Shown here piece after piece: positions 7,996 through 14,847 of a stretch of 19,035 bases of DNA; position 1 is the stretch's first letter; each line of letters starts with the position of its first letter. Where the stretch lies: positions 1 to 19,035 of the forward strand of contig JAWWCA010000046.1 of NCBI GenBank assembly GCA_033720695.1. The letters run 5' to 3'. The DNA is from DATGQT01 sp033720695. Its GTDB lineage: Bacteria; Bacteroidota; Rhodothermia; Rhodothermales; Rubricoccaceae. The notes under the pieces are model-generated. The model did not search any database, was not told where the DNA came from, and saw nothing but the letters and a program-made list of their open reading frames with translations. The position numbers were made by a program, and so were the translations under genes.

Positions 7996-9339
7996 TCACG
8001 GCTCCTTGAGCTCGAAGCGTTCGAGGAACTTCGTGTCGAAGTCGCCCGCGCGGAAGCGCTCGTCGCGGAGGAGCTGCTGGTGGAAGGGGACCGTCGTGCG
8101 GACGCCCTCGATGATGAACTCGTCGAGGGCGCGGAGCATCTTGCGGATCGCCCGCTCGCGCGTGTGGTCGCGCACGATGAGCTTGGCGATCATGGAGTCG
8201 TAGTTGGGCGGGATGCGGTACCCGGCGAAGACGTGGGTGTCGCAGCGGACGCCCCGGCCCTTGGGGGCGTGGAAGGCCGTGACGGTGCCGGGCGAGGGGG
8301 AGAAGCCGCGGAAGGGGTCCTCGGCGTTGATCCGGCACTCGATCGAGTGCCCCTCGAGCGTCCGGTGGCCGCTCGTGATCTTCTCGCCGTCGGCCACACG
8401 GACCTGCCACTCGATGAGGTCGGTGTCGGTCACCTCCTCGGTCACGCAGTGCTCCACCTGGATCCGCGTGTTCATCTCCATGAAGTAGAAGTCGCGGTGC
8501 TTGTCGACGAGGAACTCGACGGTCCCGGCGCCGGCGTAGTCCACGGCGAGGGCGCCGGCGATCGCGGCCTCGCCCATGCGCCGGCGGAGGTCCTCGTCCA
8601 CGATGGGGCTCGGGGCCTCCTCGAGCAGCTTCTGGTGGCGGCGCTGGATCGAGCACTCCCGCTCGCCGAAGTGGACGACGGTGCCCTGCCCGTCGCCGAC
8701 GAGCTGGATCTCGATGTGGCGCGGCTCCTCGACGAACTTCTCGACGTAGACGCCGCCGTGCCCGAAGGCGGCCTCGGCCTCGGTGCTCGCGGCCACGAAC
8801 TGCTTCTTGAGGTCGGCCTCGTCGCGGGCCATCCGCATCCCCCGCCCGCCGCCGCCGGCGCTCGCCTTGATCATGACGGGGTAGCCGACCTCGGCCGCGA
8901 CGCGCGCCGCCTCGCCCACGTCGGCGATCTCGCCGTCGGAGCCGGGGACGACGGGGACGCCGGCCGCCTTCATGGTGTCCTTCGCCACGCTCTTGTCGCC
9001 CATCTTGGCGATCGTGTCGGGCTTGGGCCCGATGAAGACGAGGTCGTGGTCGGCGCAGACGGCGGCGAACTCGGCGTTCTCGGCGAGGAAGCCGTAGCCG
9101 GGGTGGACGGCGTCGGCGCCGGTGACCTCGGCCGCGGCGATGATCGAGGGGATGTGGAGGTAGCTCTGGTTCGAGGGCGGCGGCCCGATGCAGACGGCCT
9201 CGTCGGCGAAGCGGACGGGGAGCGTGTCGCGGTCGGCCGTGGAGTAGACGGCGACCGTCTTGAGGCCCATCTCGCGGCAGGTGCGGATGACGCGGAGGGC
9301 GATCTCGCCCCGGTTCGCGATGAGGACCTTCTGGATCAT
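7996..9339 (-). CDS. accC: Acetyl-CoA carboxylase, biotin carboxylase subunit
   Basis: A 447-residue ATP-grasp enzyme that carboxylates the biotin on AccB using bicarbonate and ATP, the first half-reaction of fatty acid synthesis. The start at 9339 gives MIQKVLIANRGEIALR, the conserved family opening; the longer frame upstream reads spacer DNA. The glycine-rich ATP loop KASAGGGGRGMR lies near residue 165. HIEIQL, GERECSIQRRHQK and EMNTRIQVEHCVTE supply nucleotide, bicarbonate and metal contacts including the catalytic Arg of the NTRIQVEH motif. Length is exactly typical. It is 64 bp downstream of accB, with a long inverted repeat in the spacer, and is followed by gcvH. Confidence 0.98.
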   Translation of the reverse strand: MIQKVLIANRGEIALRVIRTCREMGLKTVAVYSTADRDTLPVRFADEAVCIGPPPSNQSYLHIPSIIAAAEVTGADAVHPGYGFLAENAEFAAVCADHDLVFIGPKPDTIAKMGDKSVAKDTMKAAGVPVVPGSDGEIADVGEAARVAAEVGYPVMIKASAGGGGRGMRMARDEADLKKQFVAASTEAEAAFGHGGVYVEKFVEEPRHIEIQLVGDGQGTVVHFGERECSIQRRHQKLLEEAPSPIVDEDLRRRMGEAAIAGALAVDYAGAGTVEFLVDKHRDFYFMEMNTRIQVEHCVTEEVTDTDLIEWQVRVADGEKITSGHRTLEGHSIECRINAEDPFRGFSPSPGTVTAFHAPKGRGVRCDTHVFAGYRIPPNYDSMIAKLIVRDHTRERAIRKMLRALDEFIIEGVRTTVPFHQQLLRDERFRAGDFDTKFLERFELKEP

Positions 9340-9340
9340 G

Positions 9341-9403
9341 GGTGATGGTGGATGCGGGTGGCGGATGGCGTGGAGCGCCAGGCGCTCCACCGTCCCTCCT
9401 CCA

Positions 9404-9408
<5 letters not shown>
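9341..9408 (-). repeat. Long inverted repeat between accB and accC
   Basis: The outer arms GGTGATGG (9341-9348) and CCATCACC (9401-9408) frame an inner 21-bp palindrome (GTGGAGCGCC, A, GGCGCTCCAC at 9370-9390). The outer arm overlaps the accB stop codon (9406-9404) and the other end lies one base from the accC start. As RNA this would fold into a bulged hairpin filling the whole spacer. Confidence 0.55.
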
Positions 9409-9961
<553 letters not shown>

Positions 9962-9990
9962 GGGCAGAGGGGCTGGAGCAGAGGGGGGAC

Positions 9991-10022
9991 GGAAGGTAGC
10001 GCCGCGCGGCACAATACAAAAA
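9991..10022 (-). promoter_or_regulatory. Candidate Bacteroidota-type promoter of accB
   Basis: On the minus strand TTTTTG (10022-10017) is followed after 18 bp by TACCTTCC (9998-9991), near the TTTG / TAnnTTTG pattern of Bacteroidota primary-sigma promoters. The -7 element lies 29 bp before the accB start. The T-run is shared with the efp terminator, so terminator and promoter overlap. Confidence 0.5.
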
Positions 10023-10051
10023 GGGCCGGGCCGCCTCGGGCGCACCCGGCC
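10018..10051 (-). terminator. Intrinsic terminator of efp
   Basis: On the minus strand a perfect 7-bp GC stem (GGCCGGG paired with CCCGGCC; plus-strand arms 10024-10030 and 10045-10051) with a 14-nt loop is followed by one C and TTTTT (10022-10018). It lies 11 bp after the efp stop. This is the only classical stem plus U-tract terminator seen in the window. Confidence 0.75.
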
Positions 10052-10062
10052 GCGAGAGGGCC

Positions 10063-10635
10063 TCAGGCCGCGTTGACGCGGGTCTGGTACTGGCCCGACT
10101 CCGTCTCGACGCGGACCACGTCGCCCTCGTTGATGAAGAGGGGGACGTTGACGATGGCGCCGCTCTCGAGCGTGGCCGGCTTCGTGGCGCCGGTGGCGGT
10201 GTCGCCCTTGAGGCCGGGGTCCGTCTGCGTCACCACGAGCTCGACGGTGCGCGGGATCTCGACCGTGAGCGGCTCCTCCGAGCTCGCGTCCACGAGCACG
10301 TCCACGTGGCCGCCCTCCTTGATGAACTCGCGGCCCTGCACGAGGTCCGGCCGGAGGACCGTCTGCTCGTAGGTCTCCGCGTTCATGAAGTGGAGGCCGA
10401 GGTCGTCGGCGTAGAGGAACTGCATCTCGCGGCGCTCGACGCGCGCCGTCTCGATCCGCTCGCCCGCGCGGAACGTGTTATCGACGACCTTGCCGTTGCG
10501 GACGTTCTTGAGCTTGGTGCGGACGAATGCCCCGCCCTTGCCGGGCTTGACGTGGAGGAACTCGACGATCTGCCAGAGGTCGCCGTTCCAGGTGATGACG
10601 AGGCCGTTGCGGATGTCGGAGGTGGTGGTCGCCAT
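10063..10635 (-). CDS. efp: Translation elongation factor P
   Basis: A 190-residue protein of normal EF-P length. The start at 10635 gives MATTTSDIRNGLVITWNGDLW; longer in-frame extension reads GC-rich leader. The KOW-like domain I has the loop VKPGKGGAFVRTKLKN with Lys33 at the position that reaches the peptidyl-transferase centre (Lys34 in E. coli). Domain III holds TVELVVTQTDPGLKGDTATGATKPATLESGA, the conserved signature, and the C-terminus VRVETESGQYQTRV. EF-P relieves ribosome stalling at polyproline runs, which matters for a proteome as proline-rich as this one (for example the AccB linker). No epmA/epmB genes are visible, so modification of Lys33 is unknown. It is monocistronic by the terminator downstream. 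Confidence 0.97.
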   Translation of the reverse strand: MATTTSDIRNGLVITWNGDLWQIVEFLHVKPGKGGAFVRTKLKNVRNGKVVDNTFRAGERIETARVERREMQFLYADDLGLHFMNAETYEQTVLRPDLVQGREFIKEGGHVDVLVDASSEEPLTVEIPRTVELVVTQTDPGLKGDTATGATKPATLESGAIVNVPLFINEGDVVRVETESGQYQTRVNAA

Positions 10636-10670
10636 GCGGGGGCGCGGGGAGTCGGGTGGGGAGGGATCGG

Positions 10671-10678
10671 GGAATATA
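10671..10678 (-). promoter_or_regulatory. Candidate -7 promoter element of efp
   Basis: TATATTCC on the minus strand, 35 bp before the efp start, fits TAnnTTnC. It is framed by an 8-bp inverted repeat GGAGGGAT (10660-10667) and ATCCCTCC (10698-10705), which could be an operator or chance. No -33 TTTG is seen. Confidence 0.4.
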
Positions 10679-10747
10679 CCGAGCCCCTCTCCGGGCCATC
10701 CCTCCGCGCGGGCGCGGTTCACCGACAAATCAACCCGGCCGCGACCG

Positions 10748-12502
10748 CTAGTCCGCCTCCGCGAGGGCGGCCTCGCCCTCGGCATCCTCTCCCGCGCCGT
10801 CGAGCGTGAGGGGGAGGGTGAACCGGAACCGGCTCCCGGCCCCGGGCGCGCTCTGCACCGTGATCGCGCCGCCGTGCCGCTCGATCATCTCCTTGCACAG
10901 CACGAGGCCGAGCCCGCTCCCCCGCTCCCCGGCCGTGCCCGTCCGCGAGCGCGTCTGCTCCACGCGGAACAGCCGCTCCACGTCGTCGCCGCTCATCCCG
11001 ACGCCGGTGTCCTCGACGGTCACCGCCACGACGCCATCGCCGCGCTCGGCGCGGACGGTCACGCTCCCCCCCTCCGGCGTGAACTTCAGCCCGTTGCCGA
11101 CGAGGTTGAGGAGGACGCTCCGCAGCATGGTCTCGTCGGCCTGGACCGAGGTGCCGGGGGCGACGCGGTTCTTCAGCCATATCCCCTTCTCGGCTGCCGG
11201 CGCGGCGAGGACCTCGACGGTCGCCGCCGCGAGGGCGTGGAGGTCCACCCACACCGGCGTCACCCGCATCTGGCCCGTCTGGAGGCGGGACCACTCGAGG
11301 AGGTTGATGAGGAGGCCGTAGAGGTTCTCGGCCGAGCGGTGCATGAGCGCCGCCATCTCGACGAGCTCGCCGTCGTCGTGGCGGTCGAGGCGGTGCTCGG
11401 CCACCTCGGCGAGGCCGAGGAGGGCGCCCATGGGGCCGCGGAGGTCGTGGGAGATGATGGAGAAGAAGAGGTCCTTGGCCCGGCTCGCCTGCTCCTGCTC
11501 GACGGCGAACTCGACGAGGCGGGCCTGGTCGAGCTCGCGCTCGGTGAGGGCCTCCTGGAGGCGCTCGTTCGCCTCGGCCAGCGCCTCGGCCGTCGCCGTC
11601 CACCCCTGCGCCACCTGGTAGCCGAAGTAGCCCGCCAGCCCGATGAACAGGAACGTGATCCACTGGAGGAGCGAGAGCTGCTCGACGGCCAGCGCCACGC
11701 CCGGCGCCGCCCCCTCCAGCAGCTCCAGGCTCTCCCAGCCGAAGTAGCGGACGAGGAGGACGTACCCGGCCAGCCCGAAGAGGACGACGCCGAAGGCGAA
11801 GGCCATCCGCCCCGGCGAGAGCGTCGCGGGGCGGTCCGGCTCCAGCCCGGCCGTGCGCTTCCACCGCTCTACCGCCGGCCCGAGCAGGAGCAGCGCGGGG
11901 GCGACGAGGAGGAGGTGTTGGAGGAAGCTCCCCAGCCACCACCCCTGCCACGTCGCCAGCGTGTCGGCCACGCCCAGACCGGCCGCGTACGCCCACACGA
12001 ACGCCCCCGCCGACGACGTGAACACGGACACGAACGCCGCCACCACGAAGAAGGCGAAGGCGGCGGGGCTCCGCAGCGTCGTGGACGCCGGGGCGGCCTG
12101 GTAGGCGAGGATGAGCACCCCGAGGCCGAGGGGGTCGGCCAGCCCGAGCACCAGCGCCCACCCGACGCCGAGGCCGCCTGCGAGCGCGAGCACCACCTGC
12201 GACACGAACAGGGGGACGGCTCCCCACCAGAACCCGAGCCACAGCGCCGCCAGCGTCCCGAACGCGAGCGGGAGGTACGGCGTGACGTGGAGGACGTGGC
12301 CGCCGACGTCCACGGGGACGGCGGAGAGGGGGATCGCGATCAAGCCGCTCGCCGCTGCGGGCCCGAGGAGCAGGAGCCACAGGCTCCAGAGCCGACGCGG
12401 GCCCGGCGCGTCGCGGCGCGCCCACAGCCGCACCGTGGAGACCGGGGCGTACGCGTAGCGCGCGGCAGGCGCGGGATGCGGGAGGGTGGCGGCGGCGGAC
12501 AT
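10748..12502 (-). CDS. Membrane sensor histidine kinase with MASE1-like N-terminal domain
   Basis: A 584-residue kinase. Residues about 38-300 contain roughly eight hydrophobic membrane segments with a second hydrophobic block at 233-296; the arrangement resembles MASE1 sensor domains, which is an inference from layout. A coiled-coil linker (about 302-345, TATAEALAEANERLQEAL) leads to the HisKA domain with phospho-acceptor His352 in SIISHDLRGP. The HATPase_c domain has the N box NLVGNGLKF (Asn470), G1 box DTGVGM (498-503) and G2 box GSGLGL (528-533), so it looks catalytically intact. No response regulator gene is adjacent, making it an orphan kinase. A stem-loop lies just before the start codon. 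The stimulus and partner are unknown. Confidence 0.92.
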   Translation of the reverse strand: MSAAATLPHPAPAARYAYAPVSTVRLWARRDAPGPRRLWSLWLLLLGPAAASGLIAIPLSAVPVDVGGHVLHVTPYLPLAFGTLAALWLGFWWGAVPLFVSQVVLALAGGLGVGWALVLGLADPLGLGVLILAYQAAPASTTLRSPAAFAFFVVAAFVSVFTSSAGAFVWAYAAGLGVADTLATWQGWWLGSFLQHLLLVAPALLLLGPAVERWKRTAGLEPDRPATLSPGRMAFAFGVVLFGLAGYVLLVRYFGWESLELLEGAAPGVALAVEQLSLLQWITFLFIGLAGYFGYQVAQGWTATAEALAEANERLQEALTERELDQARLVEFAVEQEQASRAKDLFFSIISHDLRGPMGALLGLAEVAEHRLDRHDDGELVEMAALMHRSAENLYGLLINLLEWSRLQTGQMRVTPVWVDLHALAAATVEVLAAPAAEKGIWLKNRVAPGTSVQADETMLRSVLLNLVGNGLKFTPEGGSVTVRAERGDGVVAVTVEDTGVGMSGDDVERLFRVEQTRSRTGTAGERGSGLGLVLCKEMIERHGGAITVQSAPGAGSRFRFTLPLTLDGAGEDAEGEAALAEAD

Positions 12503-12507
12503 GATGG

Positions 12508-12537
12508 GCTCCCGGGGTATCGTCCGCCTCCGGGAGC
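12508..12537 (-). promoter_or_regulatory. Stem-loop immediately before the histidine kinase start
   Basis: GCTCCCGG (12508-12515) and CCGGGAGC (12530-12537) form a perfect 8-bp stem with a 14-nt loop. It ends five bases before the ATG at 12502 in the transcript, a position where it could block ribosome access. No function is demonstrated by the sequence. Confidence 0.35.
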
Positions 12538-12566
12538 GCTAAAGGGTCGGAGGCATGTGCACACCG

Positions 12567-12584
12567 CGAGCGCTTCCGCGCTCG
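12567..12584 (-). terminator. Possible terminator hairpin after the methyltransferase gene
   Basis: A perfect 7-bp stem CGAGCGC/GCGCTCG with a 4-base loop lies 26 bp after the methyltransferase stop. No U-tract follows, so it may be a Rho-independent-like pause site or merely a 3' end stabiliser. Confidence 0.3.
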
Positions 12585-12610
12585 GGCGCGGGCAGCTCTG
12601 CCTGAGGCCG

Positions 12611-13462
12611 TCACCCCTTCCGCGCCACCCAGACGCCGTAGCGCAAGGCGCCGGTGGCGTAGGCGAGGCGCAGGCGCAGCAGCGTGAGGGCGAAGACGCG
12701 GTCGCCCTCCGTGGCGTCGAGGAGGAACCGGCGGTAGCGGCGGTCGCGGAGGAGCCGGCCGCCGACGCGGCGGAGGCACACCGTCCACGTCCGCGCCACG
12801 CGCGCGCTGAGGTCCTCCTCCCGCTCCACCACCAGCCCGGCGCCCTCGATCCAGGCCCGGTTCTCGGCGGCGCTGCCCAGACCCGCGAGGCGGCCCTCTC
12901 GGCAGATCGGCTCCAGGAGGTGCCGCACCTCCCACGCCTTCGGCCTCTCCCCCGCCATCCAGATGCACGCCACCAGGCGTCCGCCCGGCGTCAGCACCCG
13001 CGCCATCTCCCTGAACACGCGCGCGCGCTCTGGCATGTGCGTCGTGCTCTCGATGGCCACCACGGCATCGAAATGGCCGTCGGGGAGGCCGTTGTCGAGC
13101 CAGTCGCGGACGAGAATCTCGGGGGGCGGAGAGCCCTCGGGCACGGGTTGACGGAAGGCGTAGCGGGCCTGCGCCTCGGAGAGCGTGAGGCCGGTCACGC
13201 GCGCGCGCCGGTACGCCGCGAGCCACCGCGCCGTGGCCCCGTAGCCGCACCCCACGTCGCACACCCGGTCGCCGGCCCCGACGCGGGCGGCGTCGGCGAC
13301 GAGCGCCGTGAGGGCCTCGGCGGCGGCCTCCGGCGTCTCGCGGCCCGTCGTCCAGAGGCCGTGGTGCACGTGCTCGCCCCACACCTCGCGGTAGAACCGG
13401 TCGAGGCCGTCGTAGTGGCGGCCCACGGCGGCGGCGTCGAACGCGGTGCGGGAGGTGATCAC
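12611..13462 (-). CDS. SAM-dependent methyltransferase (tocopherol/sterol methyltransferase-like)
   Basis: A 283-residue class I methyltransferase. The GTG at 13462-13460 overlaps the stop of the DinB gene as GTGA and is the best start; a much longer frame upstream overlaps the DinB gene and is rejected. Motif I VCDVGCGYGAT (67-77) binds S-adenosylmethionine; the acidic residue after motif II (VTGLTLSEAQ), FDAVVAIESTTHM (motif IV-like) and MARVLTPGGRLV (post-motif) complete the fold. The opening AVGRHYDGLDRFYREVWGEHVHHGLW resembles gamma-tocopherol and related small-molecule C-methyltransferases that act on lipid quinones, sterols or alkaloid-like substrates. The substrate is not determinable. 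It is the last gene of a four-gene unit starting with the exonuclease/UvrC fusion. Confidence 0.87.
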   Translation of the reverse strand: MITSRTAFDAAAVGRHYDGLDRFYREVWGEHVHHGLWTTGRETPEAAAEALTALVADAARVGAGDRVCDVGCGYGATARWLAAYRRARVTGLTLSEAQARYAFRQPVPEGSPPPEILVRDWLDNGLPDGHFDAVVAIESTTHMPERARVFREMARVLTPGGRLVACIWMAGERPKAWEVRHLLEPICREGRLAGLGSAAENRAWIEGAGLVVEREEDLSARVARTWTVCLRRVGGRLLRDRRYRRFLLDATEGDRVFALTLLRLRLAYATGALRYGVWVARKG

Positions 13463-14001
13463 GAGGCGGGGCGCGGGCGGTCGTGGACGACGGGGAGGTA
13501 GGCCGCCCACGGGCCGATCGCGTCTCGGTACCGCTTCGCCATCACGCGGGCGATCTGGCTGAGGTGGCCGAGGTCGTGCGCGGTCCACGTCGCGAGCAGC
13601 TGTTCGAGCGTGACGAGGCCCAGTTCGGGGTGCGTGCCGCGCCTCGCCAGGTCGGCGTCGGTGAGGCCGAGGGCGCGGAGGCCGTCGAGGTTCTGGGCGC
13701 GGAGGGCGGCGAAGCGGTCGAGGAGGGCGTCGAGGGGCTGGCCCGCGCTCTCGCGCTCCTGCGCGAACCGGTCGAAGGGGTCGAACGGCCGCGCCTCGCC
13801 GTGGTCGAGGAGGATCCGCGTGCGCGGCAGCCAGTCCGTCTGCTCGCCGTGGATGAGGTGGCCGACGACGTCGTACGGGCTCCAGGTGCCGGGCCCCTCG
13901 TCGGCCCGGGTCCAGGCGTCGGGGAGGCCGCGGAGCCAAGCGTCCAGGACGGCCGGGGTGCGGGCGAGGATCGCGAGGGCGTCGTCGAAGTCGAACGGCA
14001 T
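13459..14001 (-). CDS. DinB-family (DinB_2) putative metal-dependent protein
   Basis: A 180-residue four-helix-bundle protein of the DinB/YfiT superfamily. The candidate metal-binding histidines are His48 in GHLIHGE and His142/His146 in TAHDLGHLSQ, a typical spacing. TWSPYDVVGHL is the usual first motif. Known members act as thiol-dependent S-transferases (bacillithiol or mycothiol) or have unknown roles; the name DinB here does not mean DNA polymerase IV. The stop TGA overlaps the GTG start of the methyltransferase, implying translational coupling. It lies 33 bp downstream of the secreted unknown-protein gene. No bacillithiol gene is present nearby, so the function is open. Confidence 0.88.
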   Translation of the reverse strand: MPFDFDDALAILARTPAVLDAWLRGLPDAWTRADEGPGTWSPYDVVGHLIHGEQTDWLPRTRILLDHGEARPFDPFDRFAQERESAGQPLDALLDRFAALRAQNLDGLRALGLTDADLARRGTHPELGLVTLEQLLATWTAHDLGHLSQIARVMAKRYRDAIGPWAAYLPVVHDRPRPAS

Positions 14002-14034
14002 GGCGGGCCGGGCGGGTGCGCCGCAAGATCGCCC

Positions 14035-14847
14035 CTACTCGCCGCCCGGTGCGGCCCGTTCTGCGAGGACCTCGCCGAGGGCCCGCAGCATCCGGAGCTG
14101 CGCGTCGAGGTGCCCGTGCTCGGCCTCGACGTTGACGTAGGGGAGGCGGTGCTTCGCGGCCCACACCGAGAGCGAGCCGTCGTCGGTGACGCGGGCGTTG
14201 TCCTGGAGGACGGCGTTGAAGCCGCGCGCCGCGAGCGCCTCGAAGAGCGCCCGGTCGGTGACGAAGAAGAAGTCGTCCGGGTCCTCGCCGGGCTCGAGGT
14301 GGACGGCCTCAGCGTCCTGCGCGTAGACGCCGCCATCCACGTAGCTCAGAGCCGAGTAGTTGTCCGGGGTGTTGTTGTGGAGCGTGACGACGACGCCCGT
14401 GGGGTCGTAGAGGGCGACGAGCACGTCGCCGAGGAGCCGCACGAGGGCGACGGCTCCGGCGTCGGTCGAGTCCGCTCCCAGCGTGCGGCGGACGCCCCGG
14501 TCGGTAAAGATGCGGTTGGGGTCCACGCTGTACGTCCGCCCGCCGATCGCGAAGGCCACGTGCCGCTCCCCCTGCGCCAGCAGCTCCACCAGCCGCCCCC
14601 CGTACTCGGTCACGAAGCGGAGACCGGCCTCGGAGGCCGTGTTCTCGTCATCGTGGAGCACGAGCAGGTCCATCCCCTCTGCCACCGACGCGTGCTCGGA
14701 GAGCGCCACGGTCGAGTCGCCCAGCGTCAGGCCCTGGAGCCCGAAGCGCCAGGGCAGCGCCAGCGTCGCCAGCGAATCGGGCTGCGCCGTGGCCGGGCCG
14801 GCCGCGAGCGCGAGCGCGAGCGCCATCCATCGCCGGGCCGCCCTCAT
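14035..14847 (-). CDS. Secreted protein of unknown function with zinc-hydrolase-like (M14-like) motifs
   Basis: A 270-residue protein with a signal peptide (MRAARRWMALALALA, likely cleaved after Ala21). I do not recognise a named family with certainty. The mature part contains LHDDENTA with an HxxE pair (His65, Glu68), a later hydrophobic strand ending in His157 (VVTLHNN), DPNRIFT (109-115), and VNVEAEHGH with Glu241/Glu243/His244. HxxE plus a distant His and a late Glu is the order of zinc ligands and catalytic Glu in M14-type carboxypeptidases and aspartoacylases, so a periplasmic zinc amidase or peptidase is a fair hypothesis. Its ATG overlaps the stop of the upstream nuclease gene as ATGA, implying coupled translation. 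The conserved-looking motifs argue against a spurious ORF. Confidence 0.8.
   Translation of the reverse strand: MRAARRWMALALALAAGPATAQPDSLATLALPWRFGLQGLTLGDSTVALSEHASVAEGMDLLVLHDDENTASEAGLRFVTEYGGRLVELLAQGERHVAFAIGGRTYSVDPNRIFTDRGVRRTLGADSTDAGAVALVRLLGDVLVALYDPTGVVVTLHNNTPDNYSALSYVDGGVYAQDAEAVHLEPGEDPDDFFFVTDRALFEALAARGFNAVLQDNARVTDDGSLSVWAAKHRLPYVNVEAEHGHLDAQLRMLRALGEVLAERAAPGGE

Noticed and set aside
10475..13501. 1008-codon open frame on the plus strand
   Set aside because: It is antisense to efp, the histidine kinase and the methyltransferase. The composition is biased (Glu, Arg, His, Gly), with no domain, and high GC makes stop codons rare.
12611..14164. 517-codon methyltransferase frame with a long N-terminal extension
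   Set aside because: The extension is an Arg/Pro-rich shadow of the DinB gene. The GTG at 13462, overlapping the DinB stop, gives a normal-length methyltransferase.
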